DNA of 64,000 nucleotides. It comes from Saprospiraceae bacterium (lineage in GTDB: Bacteria > Bacteroidota > Bacteroidia > Chitinophagales > Saprospiraceae). The translations under genes and the position numbers were made by a program. The notes under the pieces were generated by a model. The model made no database searches. It was not told the DNA's origin and saw nothing but the letters and a program-made list of their open reading frames with translations. Within the stretch, counting starts at the first letter, position 1; each line of letters begins with the position of its first letter. This document shows, piece after piece, positions 17,058 to 26,124 of this stretch. The DNA is taken from assembly GCA_019187365.1 (NCBI GenBank), contig JABARE010000038.1:62001-126000 (forward strand), in the 5' to 3' direction.

Positions 17058-17822
17058 TTATTGCAGGAGGTACAACTTACCCTGGTGGCGGATGGCCTCC
17101 AGACCATAGGGAGTGTAATACGCCTCTTCTTCCGGGTCCGAAGCTGCACTGCGATAGACATTCATGAGTTGTTTGCCGTTCAGCATCAGCGTGGCATCGA
17201 ACCGGAACTCGTTGGTGAAGACCTCGCCAAAGCCCCGGTCCAATACCGGAAAGCGGAGGATGTTCCGGCGCGCTCCGTTCGCATACAGAAAACTGACTTC
17301 GATCACATCCGACAGCAAGGGGCGGTCCAGTGTACTCCTCCGTTCGTCGAGCCATGTTCGCAATACAATCCCAACGGAGTGCAGTTCGGATGCTTCATCG
17401 GCGTTGATGAGTTCAGAACATTTTGCTAACGATTGGTAGTTTACCTTCCGGTTCTGGCTGCTGTCCTGTGGACAAATAATATCAAAGTGACCGAATGTAG
17501 GTTCGCAAGGCGGCAAATCCTCGGAATATACCAGGAGGATGCGCGCACCATGATCTCCGGCAAACTCAAGATGGGCTTGCGGCTGGTAAGGGACCCATTG
17601 GAAGCTGTTGGTGGAGGGTTGCAGGGTTTCAAGTTGCAGATCTATCGAACACGGGTCGTAATCGCCGGTTGGCTGACTACATCCACTGTAAAGGAGGAAA
17701 AGCAGAAGTGAACACTTTCGGAAATGGGTGAAGCACTTGCCAGCACGGGGCTGAAAGCAGACCCACCATCCCGTAAAAAGGAGGCAGAAGGAACGGTTTG
17801 GGATAGAAACTCCTGACACCAT
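17058..17822 (-). CDS. Putative lipoprotein, function unknown
   Basis: The protein has up to 254 residues. A hydrophobic stretch ending in a lipobox (LLLFLLYSGC, Cys near residue 48) indicates an outer-membrane or periplasmic lipoprotein. The only ATG in frame is at 17822, which leaves an unusually long and cysteine-rich 28-residue extension before the signal peptide, so the true start is uncertain. The mature part is rich in aromatic and charged residues, with segments such as VPYQPQAHLEFAGDHGARIL and EVFTNEFRFDATLMLNGKQL. I recognise no domain. It is divergent from the next lipoprotein gene. Confidence 0.7.
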   Translation of the reverse strand: MVSGVSIPNRSFCLLFTGWWVCFQPRAGKCFTHFRKCSLLLFLLYSGCSQPTGDYDPCSIDLQLETLQPSTNSFQWVPYQPQAHLEFAGDHGARILLVYSEDLPPCEPTFGHFDIICPQDSSQNRKVNYQSLAKCSELINADEASELHSVGIVLRTWLDERRSTLDRPLLSDVIEVSFLYANGARRNILRFPVLDRGFGEVFTNEFRFDATLMLNGKQLMNVYRSAASDPEEEAYYTPYGLEAIRHQGKLYLLQ

Positions 17823-17908
17823 CGAACAAACAATTTGTTAAACCAGGACCGGACAAGCCGGGACCAAACAAAATATGGAGAATTTTGTGAATGACCACAT
17901 CAGTTACC

Positions 17909-18961
17909 ATGAAAGCATCGCATTTTTTGATGGCATTTTCCCTGCTGACCATGCTGGGTTCTTGTAAGAGTGACCACAAGCCGGCCGAGCCCGGACAGCC
18001 GGATCAAAGCGCAGAGCGTGCTGCAGACCAGGGTCCTACCTATGCCGTGACCATAAACGGGAAGCGCCTCCTGGCCCTGCCCGATCCTGATACCCTCGTG
18101 CAGGTTTACCAATCCGAACTCGACCAGGCCAGGTCCCACTACCTCGGGAACCTCAAGGAGGTGAAAGCCTATGCCGACTATGGAAAAAAATGCCTTCGCC
18201 TGGGATACGTTGAAAACGCCTTACAGGTCCTTAGCAAGGGCATTGACCAATTTCCCAATACGGCTGATCTGTATTTTTGGCGAGGGGTCGCCGGTGTTCA
18301 GGGGCGCCAGTTTCAAACTGCGGTGAATGACCTTTGGAAAGCTGGAAAGGCCGTCGAGGGGCAGCGAGGGGTAAAGGGCATTACTGACCGGAGCGAAGAC
18401 GAGGTAAAAATCGATGCGAGCCTTCCCTACCTGATTTACCATTGGATGGGTCTGGCCTTTCAATCCCAGGGAGATTATTCCAATGCCGAAAAAATGTACG
18501 AGATCAGCGGTGATTTTTCGACCAACTCCGACTTGTACTGCAGAGCCTACTACTGGCAATACCAGGCCTTTCGCCGGGCCGGTCGCGATGCAGATGCGGC
18601 AAGCATTCTGGAGTCGGTATCTCCGGATATGTACATCTCAACTTCTACACGCCCCTACCTCGACGCATTGTTGTATTTCAAAGGCAAGTTGGGAGAGAAG
18701 GATCTCGTCGACCTCGACGCGACTCCGCAAAGTTCACCGGAGGCTGCTTCCTGGACGGTGAGGGCCTACGCGGTTGCAGTCAAGGCAAAACTAGACAACC
18801 AGGAGGAGCGGTACTTCAAAGTGTTGGAGCGCATCGTCGCGACGCCGTTTTGGAATCAACCGGCCTACATCGCTGCCGAAGCAGACCACCACCGCATTGC
18901 CGGGTACGACTACCAACCCATGGAAGAAACCGAGCTCATTCAGGGCGGCCGCAGAAAGTGA
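17909..18961 (+). CDS. TPR-repeat lipoprotein
   Basis: The 350-residue protein has a lipobox signal peptide (MKASHFLMAFSLLTMLGSCK, Cys19). A proline- and acid-rich linker follows, then tetratricopeptide-like helical pairs from about residue 90, for example AYADYGKKCLRLGYVENALQ, PNTADLYFWRGVAGVQGRQF and HWMGLAFQSQGDYSNAEKMY. Such proteins are usually anchored in the outer membrane and mediate protein contacts. An ATG at 17891 would add six residues. No partner can be named from the neighbours. Confidence 0.8.
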   Translation: MKASHFLMAFSLLTMLGSCKSDHKPAEPGQPDQSAERAADQGPTYAVTINGKRLLALPDPDTLVQVYQSELDQARSHYLGNLKEVKAYADYGKKCLRLGYVENALQVLSKGIDQFPNTADLYFWRGVAGVQGRQFQTAVNDLWKAGKAVEGQRGVKGITDRSEDEVKIDASLPYLIYHWMGLAFQSQGDYSNAEKMYEISGDFSTNSDLYCRAYYWQYQAFRRAGRDADAASILESVSPDMYISTSTRPYLDALLYFKGKLGEKDLVDLDATPQSSPEAASWTVRAYAVAVKAKLDNQEERYFKVLERIVATPFWNQPAYIAAEADHHRIAGYDYQPMEETELIQGGRRK

Positions 18962-19183
18962 TCCCCCTGGACAGGGGCGGACAATGGGAAAGTACCCCGT
19001 TCATAAAGCTTAGCCAAAAATCAGATGCAACGCGCATTTTAAAACCTTGCTGCCCTGCGGCAAAGTGATAACATCCGGAGCCTTCCTTCATTTTTGCGAT
19101 TTGCTCCCAAATCGTTGTGATCCCGGAACTCCCGGAGCGGGTTGATCGTTTTAATGAAGGTCATTTTCTAAATTGGCCTCATC
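18962..19183. other. Intergenic region without recognised feature
   Basis: This 222-base gap contains a short C/G-rich hairpin just after the TPR lipoprotein stop (CCCCT / AGGGG) that could weakly terminate transcription, and a second small hairpin near 19118-19138. I see no ORF, tRNA or repeat copy. Confidence 0.3.
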
Positions 19184-20017
19184 ATGATGAAAGAGCATAA
19201 GTTCAAACCCATTTCCGGATGGCCCATGCTTCTCTTGGCCATCGCTTTTCCTTTTCCTGTGGCCATGACAGGATTGCCCCTGATCTGGATCATTGGAGGG
19301 TTCCTGGAGCTATTGATCCTTGGAGGATTTATCATCGTTAATCCCAATGGTTCCAAAGTGCTGACCCTCTTTGGAAAGTACGTGGGAACGATCCGGCAGG
19401 ATGGTTTTTTCTGGGCCAACCCTTTTTTTGTCAAGAGAAACCTTTCGCTGCGTGCTCGCAACTTCGAGAGCGAACGACTCAAAGTAAATGATAAGCGGGG
19501 TAATCCCATTCAGATAGGTGTGGTATTGGTGTGGCGCGTTCAGGATACATTCAGGGCGCAATTTGAGGTGGAGGACTTCATTCATTTTGTCAAAGTGCAA
19601 ACCGACGCAGCAGTTCGCAAGCTGGCCGGTAGTTTTTCTTATGACCACGTCGACGACCACGACGAAATAACTTTGCGTGCTTCAGAACAGGAGGTCAACC
19701 ACGTTCTGGAACGCGAGTTGCAGGAACGGCTTGGATTTGCGGGCATCGAAGTGCTCGAATCCCGTATCGGCTATCTCGCTTATGCTCCCGAGATTGCCGC
19801 CGCCATGCTCAAACGCCAGCAAGCCGAGGCGATCGTCAGCGCGCGCTTCAAGATTGTCGAAGGCGCCATAGGCATGGTTGAGGGGGCAGTCAAGGAATTG
19901 CAGGGACGGGGAATTGTTCAGCTTGAACCTACCGAAAAGGCGCGTCTGGTCAGCAACCTGATGGTTGTCCTCTGTTCGGAAAAGGAAACCACACCCATCG
20001 TCGAGACCTCGGCCTGA
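19184..20017 (+). CDS. SPFH/band-7 domain membrane protein
   Basis: The 277-residue protein has two N-terminal membrane segments (WPMLLLAIAFPFPVAM and IWIIGGFLELLILGGFIIV). An SPFH (stomatin/prohibitin/flotillin) domain follows at about residues 50-215. Typical segments are NGSKVLTLFGKYVGTIRQDG, NDKRGNPIQIGVVLVWRV and ERELQERLGFAGIEVLESRI. The C-terminal helical part (RQQAEAIVSARFKIVEGA) would drive oligomerisation. Relatives organise membrane microdomains or regulate membrane proteases. Two in-frame ATGs (19184, 19187) are possible starts. The small Arc-like protein that often follows in other bacteria is not seen. Confidence 0.9.
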   Translation: MMKEHKFKPISGWPMLLLAIAFPFPVAMTGLPLIWIIGGFLELLILGGFIIVNPNGSKVLTLFGKYVGTIRQDGFFWANPFFVKRNLSLRARNFESERLKVNDKRGNPIQIGVVLVWRVQDTFRAQFEVEDFIHFVKVQTDAAVRKLAGSFSYDHVDDHDEITLRASEQEVNHVLERELQERLGFAGIEVLESRIGYLAYAPEIAAAMLKRQQAEAIVSARFKIVEGAIGMVEGAVKELQGRGIVQLEPTEKARLVSNLMVVLCSEKETTPIVETSA

Positions 20018-20120
20018 CCATCGCCGATTCAGGCTGAGCTGCAAACAATGGATGCTAAGGAACGAACACCTGAGAAGACCGGGTGTCAACGATTGCCGGC
20101 GATGTTGGGGGCATTCATCT

Positions 20121-20317
20121 GTGCAACCTCCGGGTATCTCGAATAACGCTTATTTGCGCCAGTTGCCCGCGAGGGCTCCCGCACTCTAATGAAATGAGCT
20201 TTACAATACTTCGTTGCGGTTCAGCAAGTTACTGCTCTATGTAGCTTCCTTCAGCTCACTGCCTAATTGAAATGCTAAAATCATACAGGCATCAAAATGA
20301 TGTTATTCGAGTTGCAC
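20121..20317. repeat. Dispersed palindromic repeat element, copy 1
   Basis: The element is bounded by inverted ends: the left CTCGAATAAC (20138-20147) pairs perfectly with the right GTTATTCGAG (20302-20311), and an outer GTGCAA (20121-20126) pairs with TTGCAC (20312-20317). The left end carries about 11 extra bases between the two arms. The interior (20189-20253) matches the core of the element at 40325-40741, including an identical 22-base run around ACAATACTTCGTTGCGG. No ORF of credible length is inside. It looks like a non-autonomous, MITE-like or large palindromic intergenic repeat. Confidence 0.75.
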
Positions 20318-20318
20318 T

Positions 20319-20326
20319 TAAATTTG
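20319..20326 (+). promoter_or_regulatory. -7 promoter box directly before uvrC
   Basis: TAAATTTG is a perfect TAnnTTTG element that ends only four bases before the GTG start of uvrC at 20331. If it is used, the transcript would be leaderless or nearly so. It begins one base after the right end of the repeat element. Confidence 0.4.
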
Positions 20327-20330
20327 CTCC

Positions 20331-22154
20331 GTGACCCATGAAGAGTTCAATGTCCTGGCAGTAAACATTCCAAAGTCTCCCGGCGTATACCGCTTCCTCA
20401 GTACTCGGGAGGAAATCCTCTACGTTGGGAAAGCCAAGAGCTTGCGCAGCAGGCTGGGCAGCTATTTCGGAGACAAAAAGCACCAGAGTGCCAAGACCCG
20501 GGCTTTGGTCCGGAATGCACATAAAATTGAATTCACCCTGACAGACAGCGAGCAGGATGCTTTTTTGCTGGAGAATTCGCTCATCAAAACACACCAGCCC
20601 CGATACAATGTGATGCTCAAGGACGGCAAGACGTATGCCTACATCTGCATCCGCAAAGAGCCATTTCCGAGGGTATTTTTTACGAGAAAGGTCATTCGCG
20701 ACGGTTCGAGCTACTTTGGCCCTTACGCATCGAAATACAAGGCGGAGGTCATTCTGGAGCTGATCATGTCGCTCTTTCCGTTGCGCAACTGCAGCCTCAA
20801 CCTTGCCCCGGAACATATTGCAAAGGGCAAGTACAAAGTATGTCTGGAATACCACATCCGCAACTGCAACGGACCCTGTCAGAGTTTCGAAACCCAGGAC
20901 GCCTATGATGCCAAGATCCAACAGATCCGGAACATGTTGCGAGGCCACCTGGGATTGGTCCGCAAATTTCTTAAGGATCGCATGGAGCGACATGCAGCGA
21001 ATATGGAGTTTGAACTGGCCCAGGAGTGCAAACTCAAATTGACCGCATTCGAAGATTACCAGGGAAAGTCTACGGTGGTGAGCACTTCCATCCGCGACGT
21101 AGACGTTTTCTCCATGGCATCCCTTGATTCGGAAGCCTACATCCATTTTATGAAGGTGGTCGAGGGAGCGATCATCCATACCTACACCATGGAGGCAACA
21201 AGAAATTGCGACGAAGACGACGCACAGATCCTTTCGCTGGCCATTCCGAGGCTGCGAGAAAAGTTTGACAGCGTGGCACCGGAGATCATTGTACCCTTTG
21301 CCGTGCATGTGCTGGGAGATGATGTTACAGCAACGGTCCCCCGGGGCGGCGATAAGAAAAAATTGCTCGACCTCTCCATCAGCAACGTGGAGTATTACAA
21401 ATTGCAAAAGAGAAGAGAACAAATGAACCGGACCGGGAAGCTGACTCCGGCAGAGCGAATTCTTACAACGCTCAAGCAGGATTTAAACATGCAGGATATG
21501 CCGGTCCATATGGAGTGTTTCGACAATTCAAACATACAGGGAACCAACCCGGTGGCGGCCTGCATCGTATTCAAGAATGCCCGCCCCAGTAAGAAGGATT
21601 ACCGCCATTTCAACATTCGTTCGGTAACCGGCCCCGACGACTTTGCCAGTATGGAGGAGGTGGTCTACCGCCGGTATCGCAGAATGCTCGATGAAGAGGA
21701 AGCGCTGCCGCAACTGGTGGTGATTGATGGAGGCAAAGGGCAACTGTCATCTGCCATGCAGGCCATCCGGAAACTGGGTATTGAGCAAAGGGTGACTGTA
21801 GTCGGCATAGCCAAAAAACTCGAGGAGATTTACTTTCCGGAAGATCCCGTTCCTTTGCACATCAACAAAAAATCGGAATCACTCAAAATCATTCAGCAAA
21901 TGCGCAACGAAGCCCACCGGTTCGGCATTACCTTTCATCGCAACCAGCGATCGCGCAAATTCATACAATCAGAACTTCTGAAGATCCGCGGTGTCGGAGA
22001 GAAAACACTGACCAAACTAATTGCTGAATTTGGCTCCGTGGAGCAAATCCGCAAAGCGAATCGCAATGACCTGGCACGCGTAATTGGCGATGAGCTGGCT
22101 GGAAGGATCATCCGCTATTTTGATCTTGACGATGCCATTCACACAAAACAGTGA
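20331..22154 (+). CDS. uvrC: Excinuclease ABC subunit C (UvrC)
   Basis: The 607-residue dual-incision nuclease of nucleotide excision repair has the expected domain order. The GIY-YIG nuclease is at residues ~10-95 (PGVYRFL, ILYVGKAKSLRSRL). A UVR motif lies near 205-235. The RNase H-like C-terminal nuclease is at ~370-530 (HMECFDNSNIQGTNPVAA, VVIDGGKGQL), and tandem helix-hairpin-helix motifs at ~550-605 (LLKIRGVGEKTLTKLIAEFG). The start is GTG 20331; a TAA at 20319-20321 blocks further extension and no ATG lies nearby in the conserved N-terminus. galE follows after one base. Confidence 0.97.
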   Translation: MTHEEFNVLAVNIPKSPGVYRFLSTREEILYVGKAKSLRSRLGSYFGDKKHQSAKTRALVRNAHKIEFTLTDSEQDAFLLENSLIKTHQPRYNVMLKDGKTYAYICIRKEPFPRVFFTRKVIRDGSSYFGPYASKYKAEVILELIMSLFPLRNCSLNLAPEHIAKGKYKVCLEYHIRNCNGPCQSFETQDAYDAKIQQIRNMLRGHLGLVRKFLKDRMERHAANMEFELAQECKLKLTAFEDYQGKSTVVSTSIRDVDVFSMASLDSEAYIHFMKVVEGAIIHTYTMEATRNCDEDDAQILSLAIPRLREKFDSVAPEIIVPFAVHVLGDDVTATVPRGGDKKKLLDLSISNVEYYKLQKRREQMNRTGKLTPAERILTTLKQDLNMQDMPVHMECFDNSNIQGTNPVAACIVFKNARPSKKDYRHFNIRSVTGPDDFASMEEVVYRRYRRMLDEEEALPQLVVIDGGKGQLSSAMQAIRKLGIEQRVTVVGIAKKLEEIYFPEDPVPLHINKKSESLKIIQQMRNEAHRFGITFHRNQRSRKFIQSELLKIRGVGEKTLTKLIAEFGSVEQIRKANRNDLARVIGDELAGRIIRYFDLDDAIHTKQ

Positions 22155-22155
22155 C

Positions 22156-23184
22156 ATGAGAAGTAACCGAAAAATTGCGGTAACCGGCGGATGTGGATAC
22201 ATAGGCAGCCACGCAATGGTCGACCTGATCGGAAATGGCTGGGATGTTTTTAGCATAGACTCACTGGTAAATTCCAATGAAGAAGTTTTGGATGGCATCC
22301 GGGCAATCACCGGAGTTCCGGTGCGCAATTACCGCATCGACCTGGCAGCATCGGGTGCATGGCAGCAGTTGCTCGATGCAGAGCCGGACGTGGTGGGCGT
22401 CATTCATTTTGCGGCGCTCAAAGCAGTGGGGGAGTCTGTGAAATTTCCCATGGCCTATTATGAAAACAATGTAAATGCGCTGATCAACACACTAAAATGG
22501 ATGGAACGCGCTGACATCCGGTCCATCATATTTTCTTCTTCGTGTACGGTATATGGATCATCATCTGAATTGCCGGTCACGGAGCAGACACCTTTTGGGC
22601 TAGCCTCCTCGCCGTATGGAAGAACAAAGCAGATTGGCGAATGGATTTTGCAGGACCTCGCCGCAGCAGGTCGTTGCAGTGCCATATCCCTGCGGTATTT
22701 TAATCCGGCGGGAGCCCACCCTTCTGCACAAATTGGAGAATCGCCCAGCAGTCCGGCACAAAACCTGGTACCGGTCATTACGGAAACGGCAATTGGCAAG
22801 CGAACAGGCATGACGGTGTTTGGAGAGGATTACCCCACGCGCGACGGAACCTGCATTCGGGATTATGTTTACATCATGGACCTTGCACGGGCGCATACCC
22901 TGGCTCTGGAGCGCCTGTTAAAAACAGGAGAAGCTCCGGCGTTTGATGCCTTCAACCTGGGAATCGGCGAGGGTCTTACAGTGCTAGAGATGATCCACGC
23001 ATTTGAAAAAGTTTCCGGCCAAACCCTGCGTTATCAGATCGGAGCACGGAGGGAGGGCGATATGGCCGCCGTTTACGCAGATTCCGCTAAGGCACGCCTG
23101 GTGCTTGGATGGTCTCCGGAAGGCGGCGTTGAAAAGATCATGCAAACGGCGTGGGAGTGGGAAAATAAACGAAGCCATTCCTGA
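22156..23184 (+). CDS. galE: UDP-glucose 4-epimerase GalE
   Basis: The 342-residue extended short-chain dehydrogenase interconverts UDP-glucose and UDP-galactose. The NAD-binding motif is VTGGCGYIGSH at the N-terminus. The catalytic tyrosine-lysine pair is in SPYGRTKQIGEWIL, preceded by the serine-rich IIFSSSCTVYGSS. Other family segments are NPAGAHPS and TRDGTCIRDYVYIMDLA. The frame is open upstream inside uvrC, but ATG 22156 gives the conserved N-terminus and starts just after the uvrC stop. It probably supplies galactose units for surface glycans. Confidence 0.95.
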   Translation: MRSNRKIAVTGGCGYIGSHAMVDLIGNGWDVFSIDSLVNSNEEVLDGIRAITGVPVRNYRIDLAASGAWQQLLDAEPDVVGVIHFAALKAVGESVKFPMAYYENNVNALINTLKWMERADIRSIIFSSSCTVYGSSSELPVTEQTPFGLASSPYGRTKQIGEWILQDLAAAGRCSAISLRYFNPAGAHPSAQIGESPSSPAQNLVPVITETAIGKRTGMTVFGEDYPTRDGTCIRDYVYIMDLARAHTLALERLLKTGEAPAFDAFNLGIGEGLTVLEMIHAFEKVSGQTLRYQIGARREGDMAAVYADSAKARLVLGWSPEGGVEKIMQTAWEWENKRSHS

Positions 23185-23204
23185 TAATGGTGTGGATAAA
23201 CACT

Positions 23205-23222
23205 AACTAACAAACGTTAGTT
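23205..23222. promoter_or_regulatory. TetR-type palindrome between galE and hemW
   Basis: AACTAAC-AAAC-GTTAGTT is a perfect 7-bp palindrome with a 4-base spacer. It overlaps the hemW stop region. Its inner part CTAACAAACGTTAG differs at one position from the pattern matched at 12268-12281. There is no T-tract, so it is a weak terminator at best. Confidence 0.3.
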
Positions 23223-24380
23223 TGTTGTTAAACCAGAATCATTTGTGCGAAACAGTTCCACGCAAATGCGGTCAGCCTGGTGCCGTCCGGATCGCGTTAG
23301 CCTGAGTGTTTGTCCGACCAGCGACGCCTCACCCCGTCCGATCAAAGGGTGCATGTCGAGGAGAAATTCTTTTGAAAACGCGGGGAATTCCTTGTTCAGA
23401 CGGACCAGATCAACTCCCTCTGTGCGCCGGAGGTTGAGCATGACAAATTCGTTGAACCGGTCGGTTTCGGTCAGCATCTCCAGTGTATGTGCAGTCTGTC
23501 CGGCATTGATAGCACGGAGATATTGCGCATTGTTCGATGCGTTCCAGCTGCGTCGTTTGCCGTCATAGGAATGGGCCGATGGGCCAAATCCCATGTAGGG
23601 CGTTCCGTCCCAGTATGCGCTGTTGTGCCGGGAGCGGAAGCCGGTACGGCAAAAGTTGGAAATTTCGTATGCATCAAAACCTTCCCGGATGCAATAGTCC
23701 AGAATGAAATCCATCTGAGCAATTACATCTTCATCGGTTTCTGGAATCAAAACCCCTTTTCGAACCCAATGCGACATGGCGGTACGTTCCTCTGTGGTGA
23801 GCGCATAGGCTGAAAAATGCGGGATATTGAAGGTGCGCAGCCTTTCGAGGTTACCGGCGAGTTTATCAATGGATCCCCCAGGCAATCCGTACATCAGGTC
23901 TATGCTGGTATTGCGGAATTCAGATGATGTTATGCATTCAAGCGCGTAGCGCGCCTGCGCCCCGGAATGCGTCCGGTTCATCCATTGCAGGTCAGCGTCG
24001 TCGAATGATTGGATCCCCACGCTCAGCCGGTCGAACCCCAGGCCGTGCCACTGTTTAAGCTTTTCCGGCGTGACATCGTCGGGATTGACCTCAATGGTAG
24101 TTTCGGCTATGTTTTCTGTCCGGTAGCATTTGCGCACGGTTTTAATCAGGTAGGCAAGTTCAGAAACGGGAAGCAGGGAAGGCGTGCCTCCTCCGAAATA
24201 AATGGTTTGCATCGAATGGACTGCACCTTCCGGCTTGCGCATTGATATCTCGGCCCCCAGGGCCAGCACCATATCCGGAATGCTTCGGAGTTGCGTACTA
24301 AAATGAAAATTGCAATAACTACATTTGCGTTTGCAGTAGGGAATGTGTATGTATATTCCTGCAGGTATAAAATCGCTCAT
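23217..24380 (-). CDS. hemW: HemW-family radical SAM protein (coproporphyrinogen III oxidase-like)
   Basis: The 387-residue radical SAM protein of the HemN/HemW family has the motif IHIPYCKRKCSYCNFHF (CxxxCxxC) near residue 14, then YFGGGTPSLL and GIQSFDD. Bacterial HemW binds heme and is thought to insert it into target proteins; true HemN has a longer N-terminus with an extra cysteine motif, which is absent here. ATG 24380 matches the family start; the frame extends to 24485 without conservation. The C-terminus has the HemN_C-type region (FNEFVMLNLRRTEGVDL). Confidence 0.88.
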   Translation of the reverse strand: MSDFIPAGIYIHIPYCKRKCSYCNFHFSTQLRSIPDMVLALGAEISMRKPEGAVHSMQTIYFGGGTPSLLPVSELAYLIKTVRKCYRTENIAETTIEVNPDDVTPEKLKQWHGLGFDRLSVGIQSFDDADLQWMNRTHSGAQARYALECITSSEFRNTSIDLMYGLPGGSIDKLAGNLERLRTFNIPHFSAYALTTEERTAMSHWVRKGVLIPETDEDVIAQMDFILDYCIREGFDAYEISNFCRTGFRSRHNSAYWDGTPYMGFGPSAHSYDGKRRSWNASNNAQYLRAINAGQTAHTLEMLTETDRFNEFVMLNLRRTEGVDLVRLNKEFPAFSKEFLLDMHPLIGRGEASLVGQTLRLTRSGRHQADRICVELFRTNDSGLTTN

Positions 24381-26124
24381 TGCCTTGTATCGGTCTGAGG
24401 TGCTACTGGTTTTGGCCTTGTCGCTGGGCTGTTTTACCCTTTGTTCGCAGCGCGTTGGTTCAGTTCGATGGTATTCCGACGGCACTGAGGCGCCAGGTGC
24501 TCACGCAAAGTTAAAGGACAGCGCGCAGCTTGCAAGCAGCACCGAAGATATGCTCGCCCAATTCCGTGAGGAGGGGCATCTTTTTGCCATGTTGGATTCC
24601 ATTGCGGTGGGCGAAAATGAAACAAGTGTTCACCTCCACAGGGCGAAACGGTACATCATCCGGTATTTCGAAATAGCAACACCGGGCAACGTGGCGCTGG
24701 ATCCCGCACTTGCGACACGAGGCATTTCCAGCTTCCCATCAGAACACTATCGCAGCTTGGTCAACGCATTGGCCAACCGGGGTCGTCCCTTTGCACACAT
24801 TGAAATCTTCGCCGTCATCAGACGTGCAGATACCATTTATTTCGGTCATGTGCTGCATCCGGGCCCTTTGGTCCGGTTCCTGCAACCTGAGCAGGGCAGC
24901 GAATCCGTTTTGCGTGATTTTGCACTTCAAAGACTTAGCGGCATCCGGGCCGGAAGTCCTTTTTCCCAGCGACGCATCGATCAGGCGTCCCCGGCTTTTC
25001 GAACCCTTCCTTATTTGAGTATTGAAGCCGCCCCATCCGTTTTTTTTCCAGGTTCGGATTGTTTGGTGCGATTCTACCTAAACCATCAGGCTGCTTCTCG
25101 ATTCGAACTGTTGTTGGGTTTGAATTCCAATCAAGGAAACTCCGAAAGGGGCCTAAGCCTGACCGGAACAGGAAATCTTGACCTCGTCAACCTCTTCCGG
25201 ATGGGTGAGCGAATGCGACTGGATTATGAAAACCTGTCTGACAATTCTCCTCATTTTGCCCTGCAATTGGAATTTCCGAATCTTCCATACATTCCCATCG
25301 GCCTGGCAACTGAATTCAGTTTGTACCGCTTTCGGGAAAGCTACCAGGACATTCAAAACTCCTGGAGGTTCAGCTATGCCTGGGATGCGCGCAAAGCCAT
25401 ATCCCTGATTGCGGTAAACAACCGGTCCGACCTGCTTCAGGCAGATACCGCCCGGTTCATTGCATCCGGACGTTTGCCCACTGTATTGGATTACCGGTAC
25501 CTCGCCGTCGGAATCCGTTATCGGTATGCGGATGTCGACAACGCCCTTTTTCCGCGGAGTGGACTTGAATTCACGTTTGAAGGCGACTATGGAAAAAAAT
25601 CCTATCCCGAGAATCCAATCTTTTTCGAACTTGCTCCCAACCCGGACCGGATAAGGCAACAGTACGACAGCTTGCGATCGGCAGACCGGCAGGCGAGGCT
25701 TTCTGTACAACTGGGTTATCATCATAAGATTGCTGGAAAACATGGCGTTTACGCCGCACTACAGGCTCGCAGTCTGTTGAGTGACGGTGGGGTTTTGGAA
25801 AACGAATGGTATCGCATAGGAGGTGCGGCTTTGCTGCGCGGATTTGACGAAGAGATTTTTAGGGTTAGCCGGTATGCAGTCTTCTCTTTGGAATATCGCT
25901 TCTTTCTTGACCGCATCAGTTTTATCAGTGCATTTAACGATCTGGGATTGTTCCCCAATATGCAAAGCGATCTATGGCGTGTATATGATGGCCTGGGTGT
26001 AGGCATTCATTTTCAGACAAAGGCGGGTCTTTTTGGACTTCAGTATGCGGTTGGTTCAGGAGCTGGCCAAAAATTCCAATGGACACGGGGAAAAGTACAT
26101 TTCGGATTTTCTGCCTTATTTTGA
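24343..26124 (+). CDS. Omp85/BamA-superfamily outer-membrane protein
   Basis: The protein has up to 593 residues. A signal peptide (VLLVLALSLGCFTLCSQ) is followed by a soluble POTRA-like N-terminal region (about residues 90-270) and a C-terminal 16-strand-type barrel. The barrel contains the Omp85 signature GGAALLRGFDEEIF, equivalent to the VRGF lid-lock motif, and ends in FGFSALF. The architecture is closest to TamA-type or short BamA homologues with few POTRA domains. The start is doubtful: ATG 24343 overlaps hemW on the other strand by 38 bases. TTG 24385 or GTG 24400 would avoid this and give a compact signal peptide. Likely role is outer-membrane protein insertion or secretion. Confidence 0.83.
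   Translation: MCMYIPAGIKSLIALYRSEVLLVLALSLGCFTLCSQRVGSVRWYSDGTEAPGAHAKLKDSAQLASSTEDMLAQFREEGHLFAMLDSIAVGENETSVHLHRAKRYIIRYFEIATPGNVALDPALATRGISSFPSEHYRSLVNALANRGRPFAHIEIFAVIRRADTIYFGHVLHPGPLVRFLQPEQGSESVLRDFALQRLSGIRAGSPFSQRRIDQASPAFRTLPYLSIEAAPSVFFPGSDCLVRFYLNHQAASRFELLLGLNSNQGNSERGLSLTGTGNLDLVNLFRMGERMRLDYENLSDNSPHFALQLEFPNLPYIPIGLATEFSLYRFRESYQDIQNSWRFSYAWDARKAISLIAVNNRSDLLQADTARFIASGRLPTVLDYRYLAVGIRYRYADVDNALFPRSGLEFTFEGDYGKKSYPENPIFFELAPNPDRIRQQYDSLRSADRQARLSVQLGYHHKIAGKHGVYAALQARSLLSDGGVLENEWYRIGGAALLRGFDEEIFRVSRYAVFSLEYRFFLDRISFISAFNDLGLFPNMQSDLWRVYDGLGVGIHFQTKAGLFGLQYAVGSGAGQKFQWTRGKVHFGFSALF

Noticed and set aside
20292..21422. Long minus-strand open frame of 376 codons
   Set aside because: It lies entirely antisense to the well-conserved uvrC and has no recognisable domain.
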